Source: Blastochloris tepida
GTDB taxonomy: Bacteria > Pseudomonadota > Alphaproteobacteria > Rhizobiales > Xanthobacteraceae
Length of the DNA: 64,000 bases
Direction of reading: 5' to 3'
NCBI RefSeq assembly: GCF_003966715.1
Contig: NZ_AP018907.1
Span: 3,832,001-3,896,000, forward strand
Part shown: positions 27,517-35,487 of the stretch, in pieces
Numbering within the stretch: the first letter of the stretch is position 1
Layout of the letters: every line of letters starts with the position of its first letter
Translations under genes and position numbers: made by a program
Notes under the pieces: model-generated
Database searches by the model: none
Told to the model about the DNA's origin: nothing
The model's input: only the letters and a program-made list of their open reading frames with translations

Positions 27517-28674
27517 TTGGAACGGCGAACTGTGCTTTGATGGGTGCACCGGCTCGGGGTGGCCACCCCGAGCCGGTGCGGGCGGCACGCCGTATCCCGG
27601 GTGAGCCTTCGAGGCCGTCGCGAGCAGAAGCGGCCGTCCGTCCCAAGCCAACCCGAACAGTTGCACGGGGCTTTTGACCCCGCTTCCAAGCCTGGGATGC
27701 TTGCCATGCTGCCACACCCGACGCCGCTTGCCACCCACCTTGTGGGCATCGATGTCTCCAAGGACTGGCTCGACATCGCCTTCGACGACACCAAGGTCGA
27801 GCGCGTCGATAACACCCCCGCGGCTCTCCAGCGCTTGGCCAGGCGCCTGGTGAAGGCCGGGCTCACCACCGCCGGCCTGGAGCCGACCGGCGGCTATGAA
27901 CGCCTGGCGGTCGCGGTGCTGCGCGAGGCCGGCCTCACCGTGCTGCAGGTCGACAGCTGGCGCTGCCGCCAGTTCGCCAAGGCCTGCGGCCAGCGCGCCA
28001 AGAGCGATCCGCTCGACGCCCGCATCATCCGCGCCTTCATGCTGCATCACCCCTGCCGGCCGTTCCCGGAGCCCTCGCAAGCGCAGAGCGACCTGACCGC
28101 CTGGGTGCGCGAAATCACCCGCGCCGAGGCCGACATCCGCCGCCTGGAGAACCGCAAGGCCCACCCCACCCTGGCGGCCATCACCGCCCGGCTCGATGCC
28201 GAAATCGCCGCCCTGCGCGAGACCGTCGCCGCGGCCGAACAGGCCATCGAGGCGTTGATCGCCGCCGATCCGGCGATGGACGCCAAGGCCAAGATCATCA
28301 CCTCGGTGCCGGGGATCGCCAACAAGACGGCCCGCGTCCTGCTCGCAGAAGCTCCCGAACTCGGCCGGTTCACCCCCCGCCAAGCCGGTGCCATCGGCGG
28401 CTGCGCACCCTATCGCAACGACAGCGGCAAAGCGCGGCGGCCGGCCCATATCGAGGCCGGACGCCGCGCGCTCAAGCGCGCCTGCTATCTCGCCGCCTTC
28501 GCCGCCATCCACTGGAACCCGTGGGCCAAACAGCTCTACGCCGACCTCAAAGCCCGCGGAAAACCCGCCAAGGTCGCCCTCATCGCCATCGCTCGAAAGC
28601 TCCTGACCATCCTCAACGCCATGATTCGAGACAACAAACCCTGGCGAGACCCCAAAACCGCATGACAGTTGCTC
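27517..28674 (+). mobile_element. IS110-family insertion sequence, copy 2
   Basis: A 1158-bp element almost identical to copy 1 and in the same orientation. The left flank is cggatgacgatcccgggtc and the right flank is tcggctccgcctcgcccggg, so it again occupies the loop of a REP-like hairpin with CCCGGG arms. The 32-bp palindrome is at 27547-27578. Near identity suggests recent transposition or gene conversion. Confidence 0.85.
27697..28665 (+). CDS. IS110-family transposase (copy 2)
   Basis: The second copy, 322 residues, with the same DEDD and serine motifs as the copy at 24759-25727. It reads MLAMLPHPTPLATHL at the N-terminus where copy 1 reads MLVMLPHPTPFATHL. No frameshift or stop is present. 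Confidence 0.93.
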   Translation: MLAMLPHPTPLATHLVGIDVSKDWLDIAFDDTKVERVDNTPAALQRLARRLVKAGLTTAGLEPTGGYERLAVAVLREAGLTVLQVDSWRCRQFAKACGQRAKSDPLDARIIRAFMLHHPCRPFPEPSQAQSDLTAWVREITRAEADIRRLENRKAHPTLAAITARLDAEIAALRETVAAAEQAIEALIAADPAMDAKAKIITSVPGIANKTARVLLAEAPELGRFTPRQAGAIGGCAPYRNDSGKARRPAHIEAGRRALKRACYLAAFAAIHWNPWAKQLYADLKARGKPAKVALIAIARKLLTILNAMIRDNKPWRDPKTA

Positions 28675-28713
28675 TCGGCTCCGCCTCGCCCGGGACGACG
28701 CGGAAAGAGTCGT

Positions 28714-28752
28714 CGTCCCGGCCAAGCGAAGCGCGAGCCGGGACCGTTTTCC
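28714..28752. repeat. REP-like palindrome downstream of IS110 copy 2
   Basis: Another unit of the GTCCCGG...CCGGGAC family (gtcgtcgtcccggccaagcg ... cgcgagccgggaccg), with a loop sequence different from the units on the other side of the insertion. Confidence 0.65.
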
Positions 28753-28761
28753 GGAAGGACC

Positions 28762-28844
28762 GTAGGGCGGAATAGCGAAGCGTATTCCGCCGTCACCAGC
28801 CGGCATGTCGGATTGGCGGAATACGCTTCGCTATTCCGCCCTAC
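28762..28844. repeat. 30-bp perfect inverted repeat
   Basis: Arms at 28762-28791 and 28815-28844 are exact reverse complements (starting GTAGGGCGGAATAGCGAAGC) around a 23-base loop. It lies between the convergent IS110 transposase and TadE-like genes and could serve as a bidirectional terminator. Similar GGCGGAATA palindromes are frequent in other proteobacteria (established knowledge). Confidence 0.8.
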
Positions 28845-28876
28845 TCATGGCAACTCACGGCGCACTGGCGGCCGCC

Positions 28877-29473
28877 TCAGCTCCGCGAGCGCATGTAGAT
28901 CTGGTCGGACAGGTTGAACGTTCCGGTCAGCACGTAGCCGATGGTTGGCGTGTAGGCGTAGGTGGCCTCGCCCAGCAGCCAATAGGTGGTCTTCGTGGTG
29001 TCGACGAGGCCGGCCGGCACGGCGACCGTGCTGCCCGGGGCGCGCGCGCTGCCGCGCCGGGTTCGGCTCCATTTCACCGTTGCGGTGCCGTTCTTGTCGA
29101 GGGCGAGGCAGCTCACCACCACTCCCATCTCGGCCGTCGAATAGGGCGTCATCACCGCCTCCGTGACGTCGAGCAGGCCGGTGATCTTGGTCTCCTCGGG
29201 CGTCGGCGCGACGGCGCTCCAGCATCCGGCCACGGTCTTGGTGGGGTCGCTCGGCTGCGGATTGCGCAACTGCGAGGACAGATCGGCGACCGTGCGCGCC
29301 ACTTGCGAGGTCTTGCGGTCGATGCTGAGGAGCTGGCCCACCTCGATGGCGCCGAAGAACAGCGCCAGCATGAAGGGCGCGATCAGCGTGAATTCGACGA
29401 TCGCCATGGCGCGCCGCGACCGGCCGAAGCGGCGAAGACGGCGCAGGCGAAAGGGCGTGCGGGGGATGTTCAT
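28877..29473 (-). CDS. TadE-like minor pilin (second copy)
   Basis: A 198-residue pilus-associated protein. A basic N-terminus (RRLRRFGRSRR) precedes the TadE motif AIVEFTLIAPFMLALFFGAI (about 24-43), which combines the prepilin recognition glutamate with the membrane helix. The C-terminal part is periplasmic and hydrophilic with two cysteines. Its ATG overlaps the stop of the upstream TadE gene (ATGA), so the pair is translationally coupled. TadE/TadF-type pseudopilins are processed by the CpaA/TadV peptidase and are needed for Tad pilus assembly. Confidence 0.85.
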   Translation of the reverse strand: MNIPRTPFRLRRLRRFGRSRRAMAIVEFTLIAPFMLALFFGAIEVGQLLSIDRKTSQVARTVADLSSQLRNPQPSDPTKTVAGCWSAVAPTPEETKITGLLDVTEAVMTPYSTAEMGVVVSCLALDKNGTATVKWSRTRRGSARAPGSTVAVPAGLVDTTKTTYWLLGEATYAYTPTIGYVLTGTFNLSDQIYMRSRS

Positions 29474-30081
29474 CACGGCGAACCCGTTCCGCCGCTCGCC
29501 GAAGCGTAGGGCTCGTTGGTAAATGCCAATGTCGAAACCAGCAGACGCTTGCCGTTGCCGAGGTCGGCGAGGTCGAAGCCGAAGGTACGGATCAGCACCG
29601 GGTACTGGTAGAGCGCACGCACCACCACGACGCTGCCGGCGGCGCCGGGATCCCAATTGTCGCCGGTGGCGGTGACATTGCCGGCCTCGTCGGTCGGCGA
29701 CGGCAGGCTCGGCACGCCGCTGGTCGAGGACTTCACGTCGATCAGCACGCCATTGTCGCAATCGATCAGCGCGGTCACATTGGCGCAGAGGGCCTGCTTG
29801 AACTGCTCCCGGGTGAAGTTCTGCGTCTGCGCCTGCCCGGTCAGGATCAGCCGTGCCGCCTCGGTGGTGGCGGTGTCGAGCTGCATGCTGGCGAGCTGCA
29901 CCAGCCCGGTCTCCAGGATCGCGAACATCAGGCCGAGGAACAGCGGTCCGATCAACGCGAACTCGACGGCGGTTGCGCCGTCCTTGTTCGCCTTGAGGCG
30001 GCGAAAAGGCTGCCCGCCGCACCTGCGTGCCAGGGCGTGTGCAAGGGATCGTCGAAAGCCCGGCCTGTCTGCCCGCGCCAT
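29473..30081 (-). CDS. TadE-like minor pilin (first copy)
   Basis: A 202-residue protein with a basic leader (about 1-33), then KDGATAVEFALIGPLFLGLM, the TadE pseudopilin motif with processing site Gly-Ala and Glu+5. The long periplasmic region has two cysteines (CANVTALIDC). It is followed by its partner with a one-base overlap. The two genes are read leftward, opposite to the main cpa operon, but within the same locus. Confidence 0.86.
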   Translation of the reverse strand: MARADRPGFRRSLAHALARRCGGQPFRRLKANKDGATAVEFALIGPLFLGLMFAILETGLVQLASMQLDTATTEAARLILTGQAQTQNFTREQFKQALCANVTALIDCDNGVLIDVKSSTSGVPSLPSPTDEAGNVTATGDNWDPGAAGSVVVVRALYQYPVLIRTFGFDLADLGNGKRLLVSTLAFTNEPYASASGGTGSP

Positions 30082-30100
30082 CTTTCCGGCTCCGCCTCTT

Positions 30101-30133
30101 CACGGTTTCCGGCTGATCCCGTCGGGATGCCGG
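30101..30133. repeat. Family A palindrome
   Basis: CACGGTTTCCGG-CTGATCCC-GTCGGGAT-GCCGG, a single compact copy just upstream of the TadE-like pair. Confidence 0.7.
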
Positions 30134-30263
30134 ACGCCGCCTCAATTGGACGTTGCCGGACGCTATCGCAGGGCCGTTGATTTCAGGTTAGGGCGAGGCG
30201 GCAAAAGCCGGGGGTGCCGGCAAGGTTTCGTCAAGCATGCCGGGATGGGAAGCACCCGGGTTC

Positions 30264-30297
30264 GGGGTCCCGAAAGGGATCGACCGGAAACCGCATC
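30264..30297. repeat. Family A palindrome overlapping a gene end
   Basis: The inverse orientation of the family core (GGGGTCCCGAAAGGGATCGACCGGAAACCGCAT). Its last bases overlap the stop codon of the pilus N-domain gene. Confidence 0.7.
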
Positions 30298-30781
30298 AGT
30301 GCGCCGTTGCGCCGCTTGCGAGCTTGTTGCGGTCCTCGGACTGCTTCTTCATGTTTTCGAAGTAATCCTTGGAGTCGCCGAGGACGACGGCGCCCTCGCA
30401 CCGCGGCGCGCAGGCATAGGTCAGGCGGTCCATCTCCTTGCCGCCGCGAAACACGGTCACGGTGCTGTCGCGCGGCGACACCACGCGGACCAGATGCTCG
30501 GCGACGGTCTTGCCCTTGGCGTCCAGCATCATCAGATTGGTCAGGCCATAGCCCTTGCCGGTCACCACCATCAGCGAGCCGTTCTGGGTGGTGGCGTCGG
30601 CGATCGCCGGGTTGCCGACCACGATGGTGGAGACGTCGGCCGGCAGCGGCAGCACCCGCGCCTGATCGAGCACCACCGTCATCGTCTCGGTGGCCTGCGC
30701 CCGGTCCGAGACCGCCAGCGGCGCAGCGGCGAGCACGCCCGCCGACATGATGGCCCAGGCGAGAGCATGGATACGGCGCAT
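30296..30781 (-). CDS. Pilus assembly protein N-terminal domain protein (T2SS-T3SS_pil_N)
   Basis: A 161-residue secreted protein with a signal peptide (about 1-31, ending in AQA) and one domain carrying the ADVSTIVVGNPAIADATTQNG signature. This is the same N-domain that opens CpaC/RcpA secretins (compare RDAKDVLVANPAVANAVV in the CpaC here). It has no secretin domain, so it is a free-standing N-domain, common in Bradyrhizobium-type Tad loci. It may cap or regulate the secretin (inference). The start at 30781 is supported by the signal peptide; the frame upstream is open. Confidence 0.8.
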   Translation of the reverse strand: MRRIHALAWAIMSAGVLAAAPLAVSDRAQATETMTVVLDQARVLPLPADVSTIVVGNPAIADATTQNGSLMVVTGKGYGLTNLMMLDAKGKTVAEHLVRVVSPRDSTVTVFRGGKEMDRLTYACAPRCEGAVVLGDSKDYFENMKKQSEDRNKLASGATAH

Positions 30782-31054
30782 GGTGGCCCTCCCGAGTCGA
30801 ACCGCGCGGGCGAAACCCGCACGTGCGGCGAGATTGATCCGAAAATGGTGAAGAAAGTCCGAACGGCACCGGCGGCGGTGCCGCCGGCCGGAGGTCCGGT
30901 TCGGCGGAAAGCTTGCCTTAACCACGCCAACCGTTTGCCGCAGGCGAACCGATGCCGGCAATTTGAGTTAATCCGCCGTGAAACGGCCGACGACTAGCAT
31001 CCGGGCGCGGGCGCCCCAGGGCGCCGGGAAACGCGAACCGGTGTGGAGAGTGTC

Positions 31055-31204
31055 GTGAAGAGTCTCATCGTGCGTCTGTGGCGGGACGAGCGGGCGGTGG
31101 TGGCCGCAGAATATGGCTGGGTCGCTGCCGGGCTGTCGGTGGCGACGCTGGTCGCCGCGCTGGCCATCGCGGAGCGGCTCGAACGGGCGGCGCCGCTGTG
31201 GTGA
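31055..31204 (+). CDS. Small Flp-like pilin (divergent, second copy)
   Basis: A 49-residue protein with a GTG start and GGAG six bases upstream. It aligns with Flp pilins: basic start, RLWRDERAVVAAEYGWVAAG, then a hydrophobic helix. The hallmark Glu-Tyr pair is present, but the residue before the cleavage site is Ala (DERA) where Flp pilins have Gly (DESG in the neighbour). It is 226 bases upstream of the main flp gene. It could be a minor pilin, a processing-defective regulator or a decaying duplicate. The short length means automatic calling could miss it. Confidence 0.65.
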   Translation: MKSLIVRLWRDERAVVAAEYGWVAAGLSVATLVAALAIAERLERAAPLW

Positions 31205-31430
31205 GACGCAACGGAAGCTGTGCTTCGGTAATTCCCAAGATTCGAGAGATCTTGATCAGCATCGGTTAACCCTGAAGCAGGCAACGACTGTTGCGGGTCG
31301 AGTCCTTGATCGGTTTAACCGGATGGAAAGAGCCGGTGGCTTAAGGTCCAGACCGATCCCGAGAGGCCGGAACGACAACGGTTATCGGGTCGTGCGCAGA
31401 CAGACACTTGTGGACCGAAGGACACTGATC

Positions 31431-31592
31431 ATGAAGATTCTCGCGCGTTTCGTTAAGGACGAGTCGGGTGCCACCGCCATCGAGTACGGCCTGATCGCCG
31501 CCGGCATCTCGGTTGTCATCATCACCGCCGTGCAGCTCGCTGGCACCAACCTCAATGCCACTTGGGGCACGATTGCGGCAGCTCTCAAGTAA
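31431..31592 (+). CDS. flp: Flp/Fap-type type IVb major pilin
   Basis: A 53-residue prepilin: leader MKILARFVKDESG, cleavage after Gly13, then ATAIEYGLIAAGISVVIITA, the Flp hydrophobic segment with Glu5 and Tyr6 of the mature form. AAGGA lies 7 bases before the ATG, and a strong terminator follows. This is the main structural subunit of the Tad pilus, which gives adherence and biofilm formation. Its own terminator probably lets it be made at higher level than the assembly proteins. Confidence 0.95.
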   Translation: MKILARFVKDESGATAIEYGLIAAGISVVIITAVQLAGTNLNATWGTIAAALK

Positions 31593-31627
31593 GCCGCTGG
31601 GCCAAACAGAATAGACTTCTGCAGATG

Positions 31628-31658
31628 GGGCCCCGGCATCGTCCGGGGCCTCTTTGCG
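31628..31658 (+). terminator. Intrinsic terminator after flp
   Basis: Stem GGCCCCGG / CCGGGGCC (31629-31636 and 31643-31650) with a 6-base loop, followed by TCTTTG, 36 bases after the flp stop codon. Confidence 0.8.
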
Positions 31659-31834
31659 TTGGGGTGGCGGCAACGGAGCGTTTAGGCCGGTTGCATATAT
31701 TGACGGCCAATATGGACGGCTAGGCATCCTTCGCCGCGCGCACCTGACGCGGCCGGCGGCGGGGCCGCGCGCCGGGGCGGACCTGGGTCGGACGTCTTGC
31801 GGACGCTGCCGCGGACTGCGGCGAGGAGGTGGGC

Positions 31835-32341
31835 ATGAGCGTGTTGATGGTGGTGCTGCTGGTCTTCCCGATGGCGATGGCGTTCGCGGCGGCGAGCGAT
31901 CTCCTCACCATGCGCATCTCCAACAAGGTGTCGCTGGCGCTGGTTGGCGGTTTCGCGCTGGCGGCGCTGTTCATCGGAATGCCGCTCAAGGACATCGGTT
32001 GGCACGTTGGCGCCGCCGCCCTGATGTTTGCGGTGTGCTTCGGCTTCTTCGCCGCCGGCTGGATGGGCGGCGGCGACGCCAAGCTTGCCTCGGCCACCGC
32101 GCTGTGGCTGGGCTGGGGCCACCTTCTCGATTACGCGCTCAGCGCCTCGCTGCTCGGCGGCCTGCTGACGCTCGTGCTGCTGTCGGCGCGGGTTGTGCCG
32201 CTGCCGGCGGTGATGATGCGGCAGGACTGGGTGGCCCGCCTCCACTGCGCCAAGAGCGGCATTCCCTATGGCATCGCGCTCGCCGCTGCCGGCCTGCTGA
32301 TCTATCCGAACACGGTGTGGATGGCGGCTCTGCAACCTTGA
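31835..32341 (+). CDS. cpaA: Prepilin peptidase (A24 family, CpaA/TadV)
   Basis: A 168-residue inner-membrane aspartic peptidase that cuts Flp and TadE-type prepilins. The catalytic aspartates are in AASDLLTMRISN and in the GGGDAKL (GxGD) motif. Length fits the short CpaA type, which lacks the methylase domain of PilD. AGGAGG sits 5 bases before the ATG at 31835; a GTG two codons upstream is inside that ribosome site. About six hydrophobic segments are visible. Confidence 0.9.
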   Translation: MSVLMVVLLVFPMAMAFAAASDLLTMRISNKVSLALVGGFALAALFIGMPLKDIGWHVGAAALMFAVCFGFFAAGWMGGGDAKLASATALWLGWGHLLDYALSASLLGGLLTLVLLSARVVPLPAVMMRQDWVARLHCAKSGIPYGIALAAAGLLIYPNTVWMAALQP

Positions 32342-32390
32342 CTAGTATTTTCCAGCGCGACTTCTCGCGCAGGTTTTAAGATCTCGTACA

Positions 32391-32406
32391 GTTGTGGCGC
32401 CACAAC
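32391..32406. promoter_or_regulatory. Perfect 16-bp palindrome in the cpaB promoter region
   Basis: GTTGTGGCGCCACAAC lies in a 238-base AT-rich gap between cpaA and cpaB. A perfect dyad of this size in a promoter region suggests an operator for a dimeric regulator; no regulator is identified. Confidence 0.4.
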
Positions 32407-32501
32407 CCCAAAACGAATTTATAAAATACGACAACTCAAAGATACATCTCTCGGTATTCGTTGCGGTTTGTTAATCGACTTTCTCAGGTGGTGAACGCCG
32501 G

Positions 32502-32516
32502 TTAACCATAAATTGA
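32502..32516 (+). promoter_or_regulatory. Near-consensus CtrA box upstream of cpaB
   Basis: TTAACCATAAATTGA matches TTAA-N7-TTAA with one mismatch and contains the TTAACCAT half-site. It lies 64 bases before cpaB. Pilus genes are CtrA targets in Caulobacter (established knowledge); binding here is inferred. Confidence 0.5.
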
Positions 32517-32579
32517 CCATTCCCTGATCTAATCCGCCATCGATCGGGCCGTCTGGCCGGGTCGATCAGGGAAGACGTC

Positions 32580-33332
32580 ATGAAAAGCGCTCGCGTCGTG
32601 GTTCTGCTCATCGCGCTCGGAGCGGGGGGCGTGGCCGCACTGCTGGCCACCAAATCCAAGGCTCCGGCTCCGGTTGCCGCGCCGGTCAAGACGATCGACA
32701 CGGTCGAGGTGCTGGTGGCGCGCGCCGACATCGGCACCGGCAATGTCGTCAAGCCGGCCGACATCGACTGGGAAACCTGGCCCGCCGCCGCCGCCGGGGC
32801 GCACTTCATCACCCGCGCCCAGAAGCCCAATGCGCCCGAGACGCTGGCCGGCGCGATCGCCCGCACCCCCTTCCTGAAGGGTGAGCCGATCCGCGAATCC
32901 AAGCTGATCAAGGCCGACGGGTCGGGCTTCATGGCGGCGATGCTGCCGGCCGGCATGCGCGCCATCTCGGTGGAGATTTCGCCGGAGACCGGCGCCGCCG
33001 GATTCATCCTGCCGAACGACCGCGTCGACGTCATCGTCACCAAGAAGTCGGGCGGCGACAGCAATGAGACCCTCGCCGAAACGGTGCTGACGAATGTGCG
33101 GGTGCTCGCCATCGACCAGACCATCGAAGAGAAGAACGGCGAGAAGGTCGTGGTCGGCAAGACGGCGACGCTCGAGTTGAGTGCCAGGCAGACCGAGATC
33201 CTGGCCCAGGCACGCCAGAGTGGACATCTCTCCCTGGCACTGCGCTCGCTTGCCGATGCCAACGATCAGGAGCCGGTGCGCACCGGCGTGACGATCGTCC
33301 GCTTCGGCGCCGCAACCACAGCGCCGCGTTGA
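32580..33332 (+). CDS. cpaB: Tad pilus assembly protein CpaB/RcpC
   Basis: A 250-residue periplasmic protein anchored by an N-terminal helix (about 4-23). A SAF domain (about 43-112) is followed by the RcpC/CpaB domain with ISVEISPETGAAGFILPNDRVDVIVT. It works with the secretin CpaC at the outer membrane. It opens the cpaBCDEF-tadBC operon; cpaC starts 17 bases after its stop. Confidence 0.92.
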   Translation: MKSARVVVLLIALGAGGVAALLATKSKAPAPVAAPVKTIDTVEVLVARADIGTGNVVKPADIDWETWPAAAAGAHFITRAQKPNAPETLAGAIARTPFLKGEPIRESKLIKADGSGFMAAMLPAGMRAISVEISPETGAAGFILPNDRVDVIVTKKSGGDSNETLAETVLTNVRVLAIDQTIEEKNGEKVVVGKTATLELSARQTEILAQARQSGHLSLALRSLADANDQEPVRTGVTIVRFGAATTAPR

Positions 33333-33349
33333 AGATCGGGGGGCGGGTC

Positions 33350-34756
33350 ATGACAGGGTGGATCCACCGGACGGCGCTGGCGGTCATGGCCGCGGCTCTC
33401 CTCTTGCCGGCATCGGTGCCGGTGCCGGCCCGCGCCAGCGAGCCGGTTATCCGAATCAACACCGCGGAGCATCAGGCGCGCTTCATCTCGCTCGGCCGCG
33501 GCAAGTCGGTGGTGGTCGAGCTGCCGCGCGACGCCAAGGACGTGCTGGTGGCGAATCCGGCCGTGGCCAATGCCGTGGTGCGCTCGGCGCGCCGGGTGTT
33601 CCTGATCGGCGTCGACTACGGCCAGACCAATGTCGTGTTCTTCGACGGCGACGGCCAGCAGATCGCCGCCTTCGACATCGAGGTCGGCCGCGATGCCGCG
33701 GGCGTGCAGAATGCGCTGCGCCGGCTGATCCCGAGCGCCAATATCCGCGCCGACCAGGTGCAGGATTCGGTGGTGCTGTCGGGCACCGTCGCCAATGCCG
33801 CCGAATCCGCCCAGGCCGCCGAGGTGGCGGCCCGGCTGGTCGGCGATCCCAAGAAGGTGGTCAACGGCCTCACCATCAAGAGCAAAGAGCAGATCATGCT
33901 CAAGGTGGTGGTGGCCGAGGTGCAGCGCACCGTGGCGAAGCAGTTCGGCGTCGATCTCAAGGGCCAGATCGATGCCGGCACGATCGTCGACTTCGCCACC
34001 GTCAACGTGCCCGGCGTCGCCGGCAAATGGCTGGCCGAAGGCGCCTATATCAACACCCAGACCACGTTCAACAGCGGCAGGAGCGCGGTCGACATCAAGC
34101 TGCGCGCGCTGGAGCAGGCCGGCGTGATCCGCACCCTGGCCGAGCCGACGCTCACCGCGATCTCCGGCGAGTCGGCCAAGTTCACCGCCGGCGGCGAGTT
34201 CCCGATCATCGCCGGCTACACGCTCATCAGCGGCTACCAGATCGACTGGAAGAAGTTCGGCGTGATGCTCGACTTCACCCCGGTGGTGCTGTCGGAAGGC
34301 CGGGTCAGCCTCAACATGTCGACCGAGGTGTCGGAGCTCGACTACGACAACGGCGTCAAGATGACGGGCATCACCATTCCCGGCATCAAGCTGCGCCGCG
34401 CCTCCTCGACCCTCGAACTGCCCTCCGGCGGCTCGCTGGTGCTGGCCGGCCTGATCAAGGAAGAAACCAAGGCGGTGATGACCGGTCTGCCCGGGCTGCA
34501 GAGCGTGCCGGTGCTCGGCGCGCTGTTCCGCTCGCGCGACTTCCAGAACGGCGAGACCGAGCTGATGATCATCGTCACGCCCTACATCGTGAATCCGGTG
34601 GCGCGCCAGCAGCTCCAGACGCCTGAGGACGGCTTCGTCCCGGCCTCCGATCCCGCCGCCGTCCTGCTCGGCCGGATCAACCGCGTCTACGGCATCGCCG
34701 GCCGGATCGACCCGACCCGGCCCTATCACGGCACCTACGGCTTCATCATCGATTGA
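33350..34756 (+). CDS. cpaC: Tad pilus outer-membrane secretin CpaC/RcpA
   Basis: A 468-residue secretin through which the pilus crosses the outer membrane. It has a signal peptide (about 1-29), pilus N-domain (about 35-110, DAKDVLVANPAVANAVV), a BON-like segment (about 115-180) and the secretin domain (about 220-430, with VPVLGALFRS and ETELMIIVTPYIV). The ATG at 33350 is chosen because a TTG 21 bases earlier overlaps the cpaB stop and has no ribosome site. Length is typical. Confidence 0.93.
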   Translation: MTGWIHRTALAVMAAALLLPASVPVPARASEPVIRINTAEHQARFISLGRGKSVVVELPRDAKDVLVANPAVANAVVRSARRVFLIGVDYGQTNVVFFDGDGQQIAAFDIEVGRDAAGVQNALRRLIPSANIRADQVQDSVVLSGTVANAAESAQAAEVAARLVGDPKKVVNGLTIKSKEQIMLKVVVAEVQRTVAKQFGVDLKGQIDAGTIVDFATVNVPGVAGKWLAEGAYINTQTTFNSGRSAVDIKLRALEQAGVIRTLAEPTLTAISGESAKFTAGGEFPIIAGYTLISGYQIDWKKFGVMLDFTPVVLSEGRVSLNMSTEVSELDYDNGVKMTGITIPGIKLRRASSTLELPSGGSLVLAGLIKEETKAVMTGLPGLQSVPVLGALFRSRDFQNGETELMIIVTPYIVNPVARQQLQTPEDGFVPASDPAAVLLGRINRVYGIAGRIDPTRPYHGTYGFIID

Positions 34757-34773
34757 GCGGACCGGAGATCACC

Positions 34774-35487
34774 ATGCCGCGTTCCCGACTGATCGCCCGC
34801 GTCGCCGCCGGTGCCGCTCTCGCAACCGCGCTTGCCGGCTGCCACGCCAATCATGTGGTGGAAAGCGGCTACCCGGTCACGGTGGCCGACCGCCACCCGA
34901 TCCGCATCGTCGAAGGGCGCGCCACGCACGAGGTGCTGATCGGCACCGGCCGCGGCTCGCTGACGGCGGTGCAGCGCGCCGAACTCACCGCCTTTGCCGG
35001 CGGCTGGCGCCGCCGCGGCACCGGGCCGGTGTTCATCGAGGTGCCGGCCGGCACCGACAACGAGCAGGCGGCCCGGGCGGCCTCGCGCGAGGTGCGCTCG
35101 CTGCTGGTTGCCACCGGCATCCCCTCGCACGGCATCTCGGTGCTGCCCTATCAGCCCTTCCCGGAAGACACGCTGGCGCCGGTCCGCGTGGTCTATCCGG
35201 TGGTCAAGGCCGAGGCCGGGCCGTGCGGCGTCTGGCCCGACGACCTCGGCGTGCAGGACATGTTCCATCAGGCGGAGAACCGCCAATACTGGAACTTCGG
35301 CTGCGCCAATCAGCGGGCGCTCGCCGCGATGGTCGACAATCCCGCCGACCTCGTACAGCCGCGCCGCGAGCAGGCGCCCAGCGCCGCGCGCCGCCAGACG
35401 GTCGTCGAGAAGTACATCAAGGGCGAGGATCCCGCGACCAAGACGAAGGAATTGGAGTCCAAGCTGAGCGACGAGGTCAAGCAATGA
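34774..35487 (+). CDS. cpaD: Tad pilus lipoprotein CpaD
   Basis: A 237-residue lipoprotein with signal peptide and lipobox LAGC (Cys near residue 23), followed by the CpaD domain (YPVTVADRHPI, later NFGCANQRALAAMVDNPADL). CpaD helps place or stabilise the secretin in the outer membrane. The ATG has GGAG upstream. Its stop overlaps the cpaE start (ATGA), so translation is coupled. Confidence 0.92.
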   Translation: MPRSRLIARVAAGAALATALAGCHANHVVESGYPVTVADRHPIRIVEGRATHEVLIGTGRGSLTAVQRAELTAFAGGWRRRGTGPVFIEVPAGTDNEQAARAASREVRSLLVATGIPSHGISVLPYQPFPEDTLAPVRVVYPVVKAEAGPCGVWPDDLGVQDMFHQAENRQYWNFGCANQRALAAMVDNPADLVQPRREQAPSAARRQTVVEKYIKGEDPATKTKELESKLSDEVKQ

